From Aequorivita echinoideorum (GTDB lineage Bacteria > Bacteroidota > Bacteroidia > Flavobacteriales > Flavobacteriaceae): a stretch of 64,000 bases of DNA. The DNA lies in the NCBI RefSeq assembly GCF_018476645.1, contig NZ_JAHCTB010000001.1:711201-775200 (forward strand), given 5' to 3'. The notes beneath the pieces are model-generated. The model did not search any database. It was given only the letters and a program-made list of their open reading frames with translations, and had not been told where the DNA came from. Shown here piece after piece: positions 42,242-51,346 of the stretch; the first letter of the stretch is position 1; each line of letters opens with the position of its first letter. The position numbers were made by a program, and so were the translations under genes.

Positions 42242-44596
42242 ATGAAGAATATTCTTTATATATTTTTGTCTTCAATTACATTTGCCGCTGCCCAAAATGA
42301 AAAGGGAACTGTTTCGGGTACAATTTCAGCAGACGGAAATCCCATTTCTTTTGCCAGCGTTTTTGTAAAAGGTGGCACAGAAGGTACGAGTGCAGATGAA
42401 AATGGAAATTTCCAATTAAAAGTTACGCCAGGCTCAATGACCATTGTTGTCCAATCGCAGGGATATGCCTCCCAAAATAAAACGATAAACATTGCAGCCG
42501 GGGAAATAAGGAAGTTGAATTTTCTTTTAACTGAAGATGCGCTGGGCCTAGAGCAAGTCGTGGTCAGCGCTACCAGAAACCGAATAACAAAAAAGGAGGC
42601 GCCCGTAATTGTAAATGTCCTCAGCTCCAAAATGCTTAACGCCACCCAATCCCTCACGCTAGCGGAAGGATTAAATTATCAGCCTGGCGTGCGCACGGAA
42701 ACCAATTGCCAAAATTGTGGTTTTACGCAGGTACGTCTCAATGGATTGGAAGGTCAATACACGCAGATTTTAGTCAACAGCAGGCCGATTTTTAGCGCAT
42801 TAAATGGGGTGTATGGTCTGGAGCAAATTCCCGCGAGCATTATTGATAGGGTCGAGGTGGTACGCAGCGGCGGTTCCGCTTTGTTTGGCTCAAATGCCAT
42901 TGCGGGAACTATTAATGTGATAACCAAGGAGCCAGTAATTAATACGTGGGATATAGCTTCAAATTTTGGATATATAGACGGAACAGCACTGGACCGAAAT
43001 ATTACTGCAAATGCATCCTTTGTGAATGAAAGTCTGAGTGCTGGAACAACATTTTACGGGATTTTTAGGGATCGGGAAGCGTTTGATGCCAATAATGATG
43101 GCTTTTCTGAAATTACAATGCTGAACAATAAATCAGTGGGGGCAAAAGCCTTTTACCGTCCCAATGATAATAGCCGCATTGGAGCAGATTTTAGTTTTAT
43201 AAATGAATATCGAAGAGGGGGTGATCGCCTTTCTTTGGAGCCACAATTTACAGATATCACCGAAGAATTGGATCATCGCACTATTTTCTCGGGAATTGAT
43301 TATGAATTTTTTGATGACAGCCGAAAAAATAATGCCTCAGCCTATATTTCAGTGCAACATACTAACAGGGATAGTTATTATGGAGGTTTGGGTGGCGGAA
43401 GGACACGTGCTGATAGTATTTCAGCGAATAATGCTTTTGGGAATACAAAAGATCTTGCTCTGGTGGCTGGCGTGAAATATTCGCATAATTTTAAAAATGA
43501 AGATGTTATAACCACAGGAACGGAGTATCAACTTAATGATACCGAAGATGCCATTCCCGGCTACAATCGCACCATCGATCAGCGAGTGAATAATTTTGGA
43601 CTGTATGCTCAATATGAGTGGAAGCCCGTTGAAAAATTCACCGCGCTAGCTGGGGCGAGATTGGATCACGTCCAAGTAGATGGTTTTTATGAAATTCAAA
43701 CAATTTCAAGGGCATCCCAGGTTTCACAAACCGTATTGAGTCCGCGGTTGACATTGCTTTATAGCGTAACGGATGCCCTTCAATTTCGGGGAGGTTATGC
43801 CCGCGGGTTTCGGGCACCGCAGGCTTTTAACGAGGATCTACACATATCATCAGTAGGCGGGGAGCAACGTTTTGTAATACTTTCAGAAAATTTGGAAAGT
43901 GAATTTTCAAACGCTTACACGGCCAGCTTTAACTTTACGCGAAGTTTTAAAAAGGTTCAAACCAATTTTTTATTGGAAGGATTTCACACAGTCCTTCAAA
44001 ATCCATTTACCATTGTGAGCACCGGCAATTCGCTGCCCAGCGGAAGTCTTTTGGAAGAAACGCGAAACGGCGCCGGCGCTACAGTAACCGGAGTGAATAT
44101 TGAAGGTTCCGTTTCCCCTTCGTCCCAATTGTATTTTCAGGCAGGGATAACATTACAGAAATCCCAATATAACGAGCCGCAGTTGATTTTTGAATCAAGC
44201 GGCAATTTTCCCGATGAAGAAAATGTTTTTCTAAAACAATTTCCGCGCGCGCCAAATACCTACGGTTTCATCAATACCAATTGGACGGTTACAGATGCGC
44301 TGAAGCTGGATTTTACGGGCAGCCTTACAGGACCCATGGACGTGCCGCACGTGGTAGGCGAAAACGGGTTTGTGGTATTGGAAAGATCACAAACATTTTT
44401 TGATCTCACTTCAAAAGTTACTTACCATTTTGACCCATCAGAAAATTTTCACGTGGAAATAAGTGGTGGTGTACAAAATGTTTTGAACAGTTATCAAAGC
44501 GATTTTGATCGCGGGCCGCACCGGGATTCAGATTATGTTTATGGTCCCAATAAACCGAGAACCCTATTTTTGGGATTGAAAATTGGCGATTTTTAA
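42242..44596 (+). CDS. TonB-dependent receptor with CarboxypepD_reg-like domain
   Basis: 784 residues. Signal peptide (MKNILYIFLSSITFAAAQ), a carboxypeptidase-regulatory-like repeat (about 25-100: GTVSGTISADGNPISFASVF), the plug domain (ALGLEQVVVSATRNRITKKE; VRLNGLEGQYTQILVNSRPI; IDRVEVVRSGGSALFGSNAI), and a C-terminal 22-stranded barrel ending in LFLGLKIGDF. It transports a metal complex or siderophore-like substrate across the outer membrane, powered by TonB. The operator-overlapped promoter and DtxR-ZIP neighbours support metal acquisition. A thioredoxin-like protein follows after 12 bases. Confidence 0.92.
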   Translation: MKNILYIFLSSITFAAAQNEKGTVSGTISADGNPISFASVFVKGGTEGTSADENGNFQLKVTPGSMTIVVQSQGYASQNKTINIAAGEIRKLNFLLTEDALGLEQVVVSATRNRITKKEAPVIVNVLSSKMLNATQSLTLAEGLNYQPGVRTETNCQNCGFTQVRLNGLEGQYTQILVNSRPIFSALNGVYGLEQIPASIIDRVEVVRSGGSALFGSNAIAGTINVITKEPVINTWDIASNFGYIDGTALDRNITANASFVNESLSAGTTFYGIFRDREAFDANNDGFSEITMLNNKSVGAKAFYRPNDNSRIGADFSFINEYRRGGDRLSLEPQFTDITEELDHRTIFSGIDYEFFDDSRKNNASAYISVQHTNRDSYYGGLGGGRTRADSISANNAFGNTKDLALVAGVKYSHNFKNEDVITTGTEYQLNDTEDAIPGYNRTIDQRVNNFGLYAQYEWKPVEKFTALAGARLDHVQVDGFYEIQTISRASQVSQTVLSPRLTLLYSVTDALQFRGGYARGFRAPQAFNEDLHISSVGGEQRFVILSENLESEFSNAYTASFNFTRSFKKVQTNFLLEGFHTVLQNPFTIVSTGNSLPSGSLLEETRNGAGATVTGVNIEGSVSPSSQLYFQAGITLQKSQYNEPQLIFESSGNFPDEENVFLKQFPRAPNTYGFINTNWTVTDALKLDFTGSLTGPMDVPHVVGENGFVVLERSQTFFDLTSKVTYHFDPSENFHVEISGGVQNVLNSYQSDFDRGPHRDSDYVYGPNKPRTLFLGLKIGDF

Positions 44597-44608
44597 TTTG
44601 AAATTTTT

Positions 44609-45076
44609 ATGAAAATATTCTTCTCTACCATACTATTCATCACCATTTCAATGAACTGTTTTTCACAGGAAACTATTAAAATACAATGGAAATCTTGGAA
44701 TGAACTTGAAAGCGCGCTACGGGAAAAGCCAAAACCGGTATTGCTTTTTTTCCACACAAAGTGGTGCGTCTATTGCAAAAAAATGCAGCGTGAGGTTTTT
44801 ACAAATAAAAAAATTATCAAAAAAATGAATGAAGAATATTACGCAGTTGAAATGGATGCGGAAAGTGTGGAAAAAATAGTTTTTGATGGTGTAGAATTTA
44901 TAAATACGGAAGCTCTCAAAAAACGAAACGGAATCCACCAAATTCCATTGTTATTGGCATCCCGTGAAGACCAACCATTTGTACTGCCGGCAACTATAAT
45001 TCTTGATGCCAACTTCAAAATAAAACAAAGATTTTTTGAATATCTATCTTCCGAAAAGTTGCTTCAAATTTTATAA
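44609..45076 (+). CDS. Exported thioredoxin-fold protein
   Basis: 155 residues. Signal peptide (MKIFFSTILFITISMNCFSQ) then a thioredoxin-like domain with the active-site Cys pair in FFHTKWCVYCKKMQREVF (C-x-x-C). It is a DUF255/thioredoxin_7-type protein (motif QREVFTNKKIIKKMNEEYY; VLPATIILDANFKIKQRFFE). It probably reduces a periplasmic partner or copper/heme-type metal site, in keeping with its TonB receptor neighbour. It ends just before the duplicated 22-base segment at 45085-45106. Confidence 0.85.
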   Translation: MKIFFSTILFITISMNCFSQETIKIQWKSWNELESALREKPKPVLLFFHTKWCVYCKKMQREVFTNKKIIKKMNEEYYAVEMDAESVEKIVFDGVEFINTEALKKRNGIHQIPLLLASREDQPFVLPATIILDANFKIKQRFFEYLSSEKLLQIL

Positions 45077-45084
45077 AAATTTTT

Positions 45085-45106
45085 AAAACCCGCGCTCTTT
45101 CTGAAG
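45085..45106. repeat. 22-base direct repeat, left copy
   Basis: AAAACCCGCGCTCTTTCTGA plus AG, identical to 48938-48959. The right copy is the 3' end of the djlA-like gene (last codons LQKERGF); this copy stands alone, and on the minus strand it still reads GGG TTT TAA. The two copies bracket the TonB receptor/GLPGLI/peptide operon. Confidence 0.85.
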
Positions 45107-45128
45107 ATTTTCACATAATGATTAAAAT

Positions 45129-47810
45129 TTAAAAGCGAACTTTTGCCTTCAATATGAAGAACCTTGGCAAAAGCCGATATTCTGATTGAAAAACTCCCGT
45201 ATCATCGACCATCAGATTTCTTAAAGTCCTCGTATTCAACAAGTTTTTTCCCATCACTGCCAAAGAAACAGTATTTTTTATAAGAGGATAGCTTCCTTCG
45301 AAATCCATAAAGTAGTAGGCGTCATTATCTATATTCAATCCTGAAAAAAAATAGCGTGAGGAGTTTAGGGATAGGTTCAAGTTTTTTATAGGCTCATAGA
45401 CAATGTCCAAAAATGTTCTGTTCCTTAAATTTTCTTGTTCTGTAATATTTGTTTTGTAGTTGCTTTGAAACCATTCAGTCCCAATATGAAAATTAATAGG
45501 ACTGCCGAAGGCAGATCTCAATTCGCCCCCATAGTTTAATGTTGAGGCATCCACTTGGCGAAGACTTCCATTTACAATATTTTCAAATCGCTGTTCATTA
45601 TAACCAATTTTTACTTTTGCGTTTGAGGCCAATGATTTGATGAATATGTTTAGTTCTGTCTGGATATTTGCAAATTCTTTGTCTTTTAACCTTGTTAGTT
45701 CATTTAAAATATAGTCACGCGTAAATTCAGATTTTAACCCAAGATATTCGTCATTTTTAATATATATAAAAGAGGTGTTTGCGTAAAATGTACTTAAGAT
45801 GGTGCCCAACATGTAGTTTACAAAAAAAGTACTGTTATCCAAAGGGTCTATTTGTTGCAAGCCTTTTGAAAATGTATTGTACTGTGTAAGAACAAAACCA
45901 TCCTGAACACTTTCAGTAGATGGCATTTTGTTTTCGTGTTTAAAAAATGAGGTAATTCGATTCTTTTTGTTTAGTTCCCAATCTAGAGTAATTTTCGGAT
46001 TTATAAAAAAAGGTGATTTTTTTAAAATTACGTTTTTGGAGTCTAACGTGGTGATGTTTTGCGTAAAGTTAATATTTCCCGTAAACGCAAATGCTCCCAG
46101 CTTAAGTTTGTAAGAAGGCTCAAAATAAACATTGAATTGATTGAATATTGAGCTATTCTGGAATCCCGCAGGCCTTTCGTCCAGACCCTCTATTGTAAAA
46201 TTTGAAGTGTAATTGTTGTTGAAAAAATTTGTGCCAACTTTTGCTTGAAGCAAATCACCGTTCTTCCGCTTGTTGAATAGGCTGGCATCCACGCCAGCAA
46301 CATTCATTTTGTGCATGCTTAACTGATGCACGCCATTATTGCCGCCATTGCTTTCAAATAAATCCACAAATAAAAAACGGCTGCTCTTATATTTTTGCGG
46401 ATTTTTTGAATGGATGTAATACCCGTTAATTGACAGGGCGCGGTTGGGTCTAAGTCTATTGGTGTATTTAAAAGTTTGATTGGTCGAAAATGGACTTTCT
46501 TCCAGAAATTCTTTTGAAAAATCATTGTTGAACAAAAGCGAGGTATTTGTTTCCATACTGCTTCCATTGAATTTTCCGGAGTATTCAAATATTTGGTCTT
46601 TTGAAATATCAAAGGTTAATTCTGCATTGGCGAAGCCGGAAAAAGTCCTTCCATATAGATCATAATCCTCTATGGTGGTAAAAGTTCCAGTGGGCAGAAA
46701 ATAAGTGTCCAGTGAATTTCTGAAAAACTTATTCTCGTCCCAATCCAAAAAACCAATTGTCTTTAGCTTCAATCTTGGGCTAAAAGAGTAAATATTATTG
46801 AGAGAAGCCATTTCGGCATTATTGAAATTGGTGCGCTCATCGCCAACATCGGGTTTGTAATTGATAAGTTTTATAAATGAAATTGCGCCTTGTTCACTTT
46901 CCATACTTTCAAAATTAGTTTCCGAACCAGAATCCGTCATCTCAGAAAGGGCAGCTGTTGTTTCTATCCCTACGTTATTAAAATTAGTAAAACCATAAAA
47001 TTTATTTTTTTCCCGAAACGAAATAATATTTGCACTGGCATCATACCTATTTTCAGATGCAAGTCCATAGCCTGGTTTAAGTACTCCAAATATTTTGTTT
47101 TTCACATTGTTTTTTAAAGTAAGATTTAGGGCTACTCGCTCACTTTCTTCAATGCCTTTTAACAAACGATTATTAGAGTAACGGTTATAAACCTCTACTT
47201 TATTTATAACGGATGCATCGAGATTCTTGGTAAGCATTTTATAGCCTTTTGCAAAAAGATCATCTCCTTCAACCATCACTTTTTCTACTTCTTTCCCTCC
47301 TATTTTAATTTTCCCATCACTCTCCACATTAATTCCCGGAATATTTTTTAATAGATCTTCAACGGTTTCTTCGTTCCCACTTTTAAAGGCATCTGCCTTA
47401 AAGATGATGGAATCCTTTTTTACGGTTATTGCCTTGTCTGTGTTTACAATTACTTCATCAAGCGCAAAAGTTTCTTCTTTTAGATTGGCATCAATTTTAT
47501 ATTCTTTATCTTTTTCCAAAAAGATGGATTGGATGTTTTTTTTAAATGAGATTGAGCTAAAGGTAAGTTCGAAATTACCTTCTTTATCTGTAAGGATTTT
47601 GTAGGTTCCATTTTCTGTGGTCGTGGAAAAGGCGATTATTCCATCTTGGTTTTCAGCCTTCAATAAAACATTTACATAAGGTATGGGGTTCTGCAATGTA
47701 TCCTTTACGGTTCCGGAAATGACGCTTTGGGAATAAGCAAAATTGCCCGATAGCGAAAGTATCAGGCAATTTGATAATAATATGAAATATCTCTTTATTC
47801 TTTTTCCCAT
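45129..47810 (-). CDS. TonB-dependent receptor-like outer-membrane protein
   Basis: 893 residues. Signal peptide (YFILLSNCLILSLSGNFAYS), CarboxypepD_reg-like domain (about 30-115: VISGTVKDTLQNPIPYVNVL), a plug-like region (EETVEDLLKNIPGINVESDG; KVMVEGDDLFAKGYKMLTKN) and a long beta-barrel. It is of the type often found next to GLPGLI genes and is distinct from nutrient SusC. The substrate is unknown; a secreted peptide neighbour hints at peptide traffic. It overlaps the GLPGLI gene by 16 bases. The block 45107-48937 is flanked by 22-base direct repeats and appears more AT-rich than its surroundings. Confidence 0.88.
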   Translation of the reverse strand: MGKRIKRYFILLSNCLILSLSGNFAYSQSVISGTVKDTLQNPIPYVNVLLKAENQDGIIAFSTTTENGTYKILTDKEGNFELTFSSISFKKNIQSIFLEKDKEYKIDANLKEETFALDEVIVNTDKAITVKKDSIIFKADAFKSGNEETVEDLLKNIPGINVESDGKIKIGGKEVEKVMVEGDDLFAKGYKMLTKNLDASVINKVEVYNRYSNNRLLKGIEESERVALNLTLKNNVKNKIFGVLKPGYGLASENRYDASANIISFREKNKFYGFTNFNNVGIETTAALSEMTDSGSETNFESMESEQGAISFIKLINYKPDVGDERTNFNNAEMASLNNIYSFSPRLKLKTIGFLDWDENKFFRNSLDTYFLPTGTFTTIEDYDLYGRTFSGFANAELTFDISKDQIFEYSGKFNGSSMETNTSLLFNNDFSKEFLEESPFSTNQTFKYTNRLRPNRALSINGYYIHSKNPQKYKSSRFLFVDLFESNGGNNGVHQLSMHKMNVAGVDASLFNKRKNGDLLQAKVGTNFFNNNYTSNFTIEGLDERPAGFQNSSIFNQFNVYFEPSYKLKLGAFAFTGNINFTQNITTLDSKNVILKKSPFFINPKITLDWELNKKNRITSFFKHENKMPSTESVQDGFVLTQYNTFSKGLQQIDPLDNSTFFVNYMLGTILSTFYANTSFIYIKNDEYLGLKSEFTRDYILNELTRLKDKEFANIQTELNIFIKSLASNAKVKIGYNEQRFENIVNGSLRQVDASTLNYGGELRSAFGSPINFHIGTEWFQSNYKTNITEQENLRNRTFLDIVYEPIKNLNLSLNSSRYFFSGLNIDNDAYYFMDFEGSYPLIKNTVSLAVMGKNLLNTRTLRNLMVDDTGVFQSEYRLLPRFFILKAKVRF

Positions 47811-48580
47811 GGATATTCAAGTTCAATACCGTTTTTCTTGATATCGGTTGAAACAAGTTTAGTGCCTTCTGGTGAACGAGCGAGAATAGCTTGTGTGATT
47901 TTGTTTATATTACTAGTGCCTTTTTCTACAAATTCTTGATAGCTTATTACAGTTCCGACCTTAGGATTTTGAACTTTTTGATTAGCTTGAGTATATGGAA
48001 TTTCTATACGTTCTGCGCTAAAATAAACCTCTCCGGTTTGATCGTAAATTTCTAAAATCAATCCCGGCAATCCGCGAAATTTATAGGGGCCAAATGATAA
48101 AGGGATTTCAGTTGTAAACCAAGCCACATAATTTCTTCCTCTAAATTTGGCAGTAGCTTTTTGACACTTGTACGTAGAAATTTCTTTAAATTCAGCATGG
48201 AGTTCCCATTCTATTTTAACAATATCCTCGTAAATGTAGTAGTTTAAATTTCTATCATCATAAAGAGCCTCTCTGCAGACCAATTTATTACTTTGCAAAT
48301 TGGAAAAATATACATTACCGATAGAATCACTACCCAACCTAATTTTTATATTAGTAGTCTTCTTATTTTCGTCATCTTTATTGATGTTTTCATCTTTTCC
48401 AGTTCTATTAATTTTATCTATTTCATTTTGATAATATGATTTGCCATTATTGAAATATAGAAAGCTAGTTTTTTCTATGGGTTCATAGCCATTGAAATTC
48501 AAATTTGATGAATATGTAATTTTACCAGTTTGTGAATAACAGAATGATATTGAAAGGAAAAAAAGAAAGAAATATTTCAT
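47795..48580 (-). CDS. GLPGLI family exported protein
   Basis: 261 residues. Signal peptide (MKYFFLFFLSISFCYSQ) and the defining motif in YKFRGLPGLILEIYDQTGEV. GLPGLI proteins are exported Bacteroidota proteins of undefined function, regularly next to TonB-receptor-like proteins. Two more conserved blocks are visible (VNLLKAEN-like part is absent; NYVAWFTTEIPLSFGPYKF and KLVSTDIKKNGIELEYPWEK). It is the middle gene of a three-gene operon: a small secreted peptide 10 bases upstream and the TonB receptor overlapping downstream. Confidence 0.93.
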   Translation of the reverse strand: MKYFFLFFLSISFCYSQTGKITYSSNLNFNGYEPIEKTSFLYFNNGKSYYQNEIDKINRTGKDENINKDDENKKTTNIKIRLGSDSIGNVYFSNLQSNKLVCREALYDDRNLNYYIYEDIVKIEWELHAEFKEISTYKCQKATAKFRGRNYVAWFTTEIPLSFGPYKFRGLPGLILEIYDQTGEVYFSAERIEIPYTQANQKVQNPKVGTVISYQEFVEKGTSNINKITQAILARSPEGTKLVSTDIKKNGIELEYPWEKE

Positions 48581-48590
48581 AAAGCATCAT

Positions 48591-48827
48591 TTATCCCGCA
48601 GAAATGGGGCAGGGCTCATAAGTTACAACGGTAATTGTTTCTATATATGTACCGTGATCTATTGTAATGATCGTTGTCACTTCTATCACACAATTAATTG
48701 GAGCAAAGTTTTCTGAAAAAACTTTTGAATTTTCCAATAAAATTAAAGATTGATTGTCATTATTGCCAAAGGCAAATGCACCAAGTGAAAATAAACAGAT
48801 TGATAATGTAAAAAATAATTTTTTCAT
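48591..48827 (-). CDS. Small secreted peptide heading the GLPGLI operon
   Basis: 78 residues: signal peptide (MKKLFFTLSICLFSLGAFAF), then a mature part of about 58 residues with a beta-hairpin-rich centre (CVIEVTTIITIDHGTYIETI) and a C-terminus TVVTYEPCPISAG. The mature part has two cysteines that could bond. No family recognised. It is 10 bases upstream of GLPGLI and has its own promoter region, so it is likely co-expressed; its link to the receptor is unknown. Confidence 0.68.
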   Translation of the reverse strand: MKKLFFTLSICLFSLGAFAFGNNDNQSLILLENSKVFSENFAPINCVIEVTTIITIDHGTYIETITVVTYEPCPISAG

Positions 48828-48858
48828 AATGTTGAAATTTAAGATTTATTAATCAGTT

Positions 48859-48870
48859 ATGTTCGAACAT
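48859..48870. promoter_or_regulatory. 12-base palindrome upstream of the secreted-peptide operon
   Basis: ATGTTCGAACAT, a perfect palindrome 31 bases before the operon ATG, next to a 12-base T-run (48883-48894). It is a plausible regulator binding site; the regulator is unknown. Confidence 0.4.
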
Positions 48871-48935
48871 TTGCAAGATATGTTTTTTTTTTTTGATATT
48901 CGGCAAAATTTTAACAAATCTTTTCAGTTCTATTT

Positions 48936-49664
48936 TCAAAACCCGCGCTCTTTCTGAAGTTGTTCGTACGCTTCCTGCACTTTTTTGAACTTTTCCTCGC
49001 CGCCCTTTTGGTGGGCTTCGTCCATATGCTGCAGTTTATCGGGGTGGTATTTTTTTACCATGGCACGGTACGCACTTTTTATTTCTGAAACAGTTGCGGT
49101 TCTATCAATCTCCAGAATTTTGTAAGCGCTGTCCGGATTCTTGAAAAACATCGCTTTTATACTTTCAAAATCACGGGCATAAACGCCCAGAAAACCTGCC
49201 ATGCGGTTGATTTCATTTACCTCTGGCGTGGACACGTTTCCATCTGCATTTGCTATGCTGAACAAAAAGTGTAGAATCTGCAATCTGCTTTCGTAACGCG
49301 TTCTTTGCCGTAAAAGAGTACAGATATTCTGGGCAGAAATCTGTCTGTTCTTTATCACTTCGTTGAAAACCTTGAAAGTGGCATTCGCCCTTTCGCGCCC
49401 GTAGGCCTGCACAAAATATTGGCGCACGTAATCCAGTTCGGTCTGGTTTACGTTCCCGTCTGCCTTTATCACTAAGGAAGCTAATGAAAGCAGATTCAAT
49501 TCAAAATCTGCAGGCGTAACATTTTGGGTTCGGGAACCCATAGTAGTTTTAAAACTTCCCTTTACCCTGAAATTATCGAAGATACTTCCTATCAAAAACC
49601 CGATAACCGCACCCGGAAATCGGTAGAGAGCAAAACCAAGAACGGCCAATAACCATCGAAGCAT
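48936..49664 (-). CDS. DjlA-like protein: membrane anchor, TerB-like and J-domain
   Basis: About 242 residues from the ATG at 49664 (MLRWLLAVLGFALYRFPGAV). An N-terminal membrane segment is followed by a TerB-like helical domain (LASLVIKADGNVNQTELDYV; ILHFLFSIANADGNVSTPEV) and a C-terminal J-domain (AYKILEIDRTATVSEIKSAY; the YHPDKL motif with HPD). DjlA recruits DnaK to the inner membrane. The 120-codon longer frame upstream runs into antisense of the bacilliredoxin gene and is rejected. The last 22 bases of this gene are duplicated at 45085-45106. Confidence 0.9.
   Translation of the reverse strand: MLRWLLAVLGFALYRFPGAVIGFLIGSIFDNFRVKGSFKTTMGSRTQNVTPADFELNLLSLASLVIKADGNVNQTELDYVRQYFVQAYGRERANATFKVFNEVIKNRQISAQNICTLLRQRTRYESRLQILHFLFSIANADGNVSTPEVNEINRMAGFLGVYARDFESIKAMFFKNPDSAYKILEIDRTATVSEIKSAYRAMVKKYHPDKLQHMDEAHQKGGEEKFKKVQEAYEQLQKERGF
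48938..48959. repeat. 22-base direct repeat, right copy (djlA-like 3' end)
   Basis: Identical to 45085-45106. It encodes the last residues LQKERGF of the DjlA-like protein on the minus strand, so this is the parental copy. Confidence 0.85.
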
Positions 49665-49777
49665 AACTGTATTTTTTCTTTTAAGAGCGCACAAAGGTAA
49701 CCATTTAAAATTCCAAACCTTAAATCGCAAATTCCAAAGTATCAATATTGAGATTCCAGGGAATTTGTGATTTGTAA

Positions 49778-49812
49778 TTTGGGATTTTTCCTTTCTGGAA
49801 TTTGTATCTTTG
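49778..49812 (+). promoter_or_regulatory. Promoter of the bacilliredoxin gene
   Basis: TTTG (49778-49781), 23-base spacer, TATCTTTG (49805-49812), exact -7 consensus, 37 bases before the ATG. Confidence 0.55.
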
Positions 49813-49848
49813 CGGTCAATATTATTTTTAAACTTTAAAAGAAAAAAT

Positions 49849-50259
49849 ATGTATCCACCAGAACTTGTAAAACCAATGCGCGAAGACCTAACAAAAGTGG
49901 GTTTTGCTGAATTATATACTGAAGAAGATGTTGCAAATGCCCTTGAAAAGGAAGGAACTACCCTTGTTGTGGTAAATTCCGTTTGTGGTTGCGCCGCAGC
50001 CAATGCACGCCCAGGTGCAAGCATGTCTTTAATGAATGATAAAAAACCGGATCATTTGGTTACCGTATTTGCCGGTGTGGACCGTGAAGCCGTTGATGCC
50101 GCACGTTCCAGAATGGTTCCGTTTCCTCCCAGTTCTCCATCTATGGCATTGTTCAAAAATGGCGAATTAGTACATATGCTGGAACGCCACCACATTGAGG
50201 GACGCCCGGCACAAATGATTGCCGAAAATTTGAAGGACGCTTACAACGAATATTGCTAA
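49849..50259 (+). CDS. BrxA/BrxB family bacilliredoxin
   Basis: 136 residues from the ATG at 49849. A thioredoxin-fold protein that removes bacillithiol or similar adducts: active site SVCGCAAANARPGASM (C-G-C), preceded by TTLVVVNS and followed by FPPSSPSMALFKNGELVHML. The C-terminal Cys (NEYC) is present. It is cytoplasmic. A clear promoter lies upstream. The next gene is a small membrane protein after 19 bases. Confidence 0.93.
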   Translation: MYPPELVKPMREDLTKVGFAELYTEEDVANALEKEGTTLVVVNSVCGCAAANARPGASMSLMNDKKPDHLVTVFAGVDREAVDAARSRMVPFPPSSPSMALFKNGELVHMLERHHIEGRPAQMIAENLKDAYNEYC

Positions 50260-50278
50260 GCAAAAACAGTTGCCATTT

Positions 50279-50530
50279 ATGCAATTGACAAAACCTATTA
50301 CGGTTGTAGTTGGAATTTTGGCGCTTGGCGCTCTTATTTTCAATTTTTATCAGGATTCAAAAGTTTCCTATTTATTTGGAAGGGAGATAAATCCTTGGCT
50401 ATACCGTGCATTTTGGCTGGTAGTTGTGGGCATTTGCATTTACAATTATATTTATATTGACCGAAACACGTTGAAAAATAAGTCGGCTGCAAGACGTGGT
50501 AACAAACTGAAAATTAGGTCACGTAACTGA
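50279..50530 (+). CDS. Small membrane protein, two spans
   Basis: About 83 residues from the ATG at 50279 (a TTG at 50270 adds three). Two hydrophobic spans (TVVVGILALGALIFNFY; LYRAFWLVVVGICIYNYIYI) and a basic tail (NTLKNKSAARRGNKLKIRSR). No family recognised. It probably shares a transcript with the bacilliredoxin gene and ends before a terminator at 50560-50587. Confidence 0.68.
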   Translation: MQLTKPITVVVGILALGALIFNFYQDSKVSYLFGREINPWLYRAFWLVVVGICIYNYIYIDRNTLKNKSAARRGNKLKIRSRN

Positions 50531-50559
50531 CAGCGTAAAAAATCAGAATTACAAAAAGG

Positions 50560-50587
50560 GAAAACCGTCTTTTTAAAGGCGGTTTTC
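50560..50587 (+). terminator. Terminator after the small membrane protein
   Basis: GAAAACCG pairs with CGGTTTTC (with an inner CTTT/AAAG stem). It stands 30 bases after the stop and just before the acyltransferase start. Confidence 0.7.
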
Positions 50588-50602
50588 TTATTTTTGAACG
50601 CA

Positions 50603-51346
50603 ATGAACGTACTCCTAAAAATCATCAGTTACCCGTTTTCGGCACTTTTTTATTTGCTGTTTGGTATTACAATTGTCGTTTTTCATCCCATCCAGAGCAT
50701 TTGTTTTCGGGCATTTGGCTATGAGGCCCACAAAAAAAGCGTGGATTATCTTAACTGGGTTTTATTGCGCTGCCTTAATGTATTGGGGACAACATTTCAC
50801 GTTAAAATCAATACTAATATTCCGAACGACCTCCCGCTGGTAATAGTCTCAAACCACCAAAGCATGTGGGACATTCCGCCCATCACGTGGTACCTCAGAA
50901 AGTACCATCCCAAATTTATTTCAAAAGTGGAATTGGGCAAGGGGATTCCGTCCATTTCCTATAATCTAAAACACGGCGGCTCCGTACTTATAGACCGAAA
51001 AAACCCCCGGCAAGCCATTGTTGAGCTGGTCAAATTTTCAAAATACCTTCAAAAATTCAAGAGAAGCGGCGTTATCTTTCCCGAGGGAACCCGCAGCAAA
51101 ACCGGAGTGCCAAAGCCCTTCCGCCGTAGTGGACTGCAAACGCTTTTCAAAAAAATTCCCGATGGGTATGTGGTTCCCGTTACTATCAATAATTCGTGGA
51201 AACTGCAGCGCTGGGGGATGTTTCCCGTACAAATGGGCGTGCGTCTGGAAATGATTGCCCATCCCGCCATAAAAATTTCTGAATTTGAAATTGAAGCGCT
51301 TATTGATAAAGTGGAAGAAACCATCACTTCAAAAATTCACAGATAA
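50603..51346 (+). CDS. 1-acyl-sn-glycerol-3-phosphate acyltransferase (PlsC-like)
   Basis: About 247 residues from the ATG at 50603 (a TTG at 50594 adds three). An N-terminal membrane segment (YPFSALFYLLFGITIVVF), then acyltransferase motif I NHQSMWDIPP (H-x4-D), motif II-like GSVLIDRKNPRQA, and motif III FPEGTRSKTGVPKPF. It transfers the second acyl chain to lysophosphatidic acid in the inner membrane for phospholipid synthesis. The stop overlaps the HD gene start by one base (TAATG). Confidence 0.93.
   Translation: MNVLLKIISYPFSALFYLLFGITIVVFHPIQSICFRAFGYEAHKKSVDYLNWVLLRCLNVLGTTFHVKINTNIPNDLPLVIVSNHQSMWDIPPITWYLRKYHPKFISKVELGKGIPSISYNLKHGGSVLIDRKNPRQAIVELVKFSKYLQKFKRSGVIFPEGTRSKTGVPKPFRRSGLQTLFKKIPDGYVVPVTINNSWKLQRWGMFPVQMGVRLEMIAHPAIKISEFEIEALIDKVEETITSKIHR

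Noticed and set aside
49665..50024. N-terminal extension of the DjlA-like ORF
   Set aside because: It is antisense to the bacilliredoxin gene and its promoter, and the ATG at 49664 begins the expected membrane segment.
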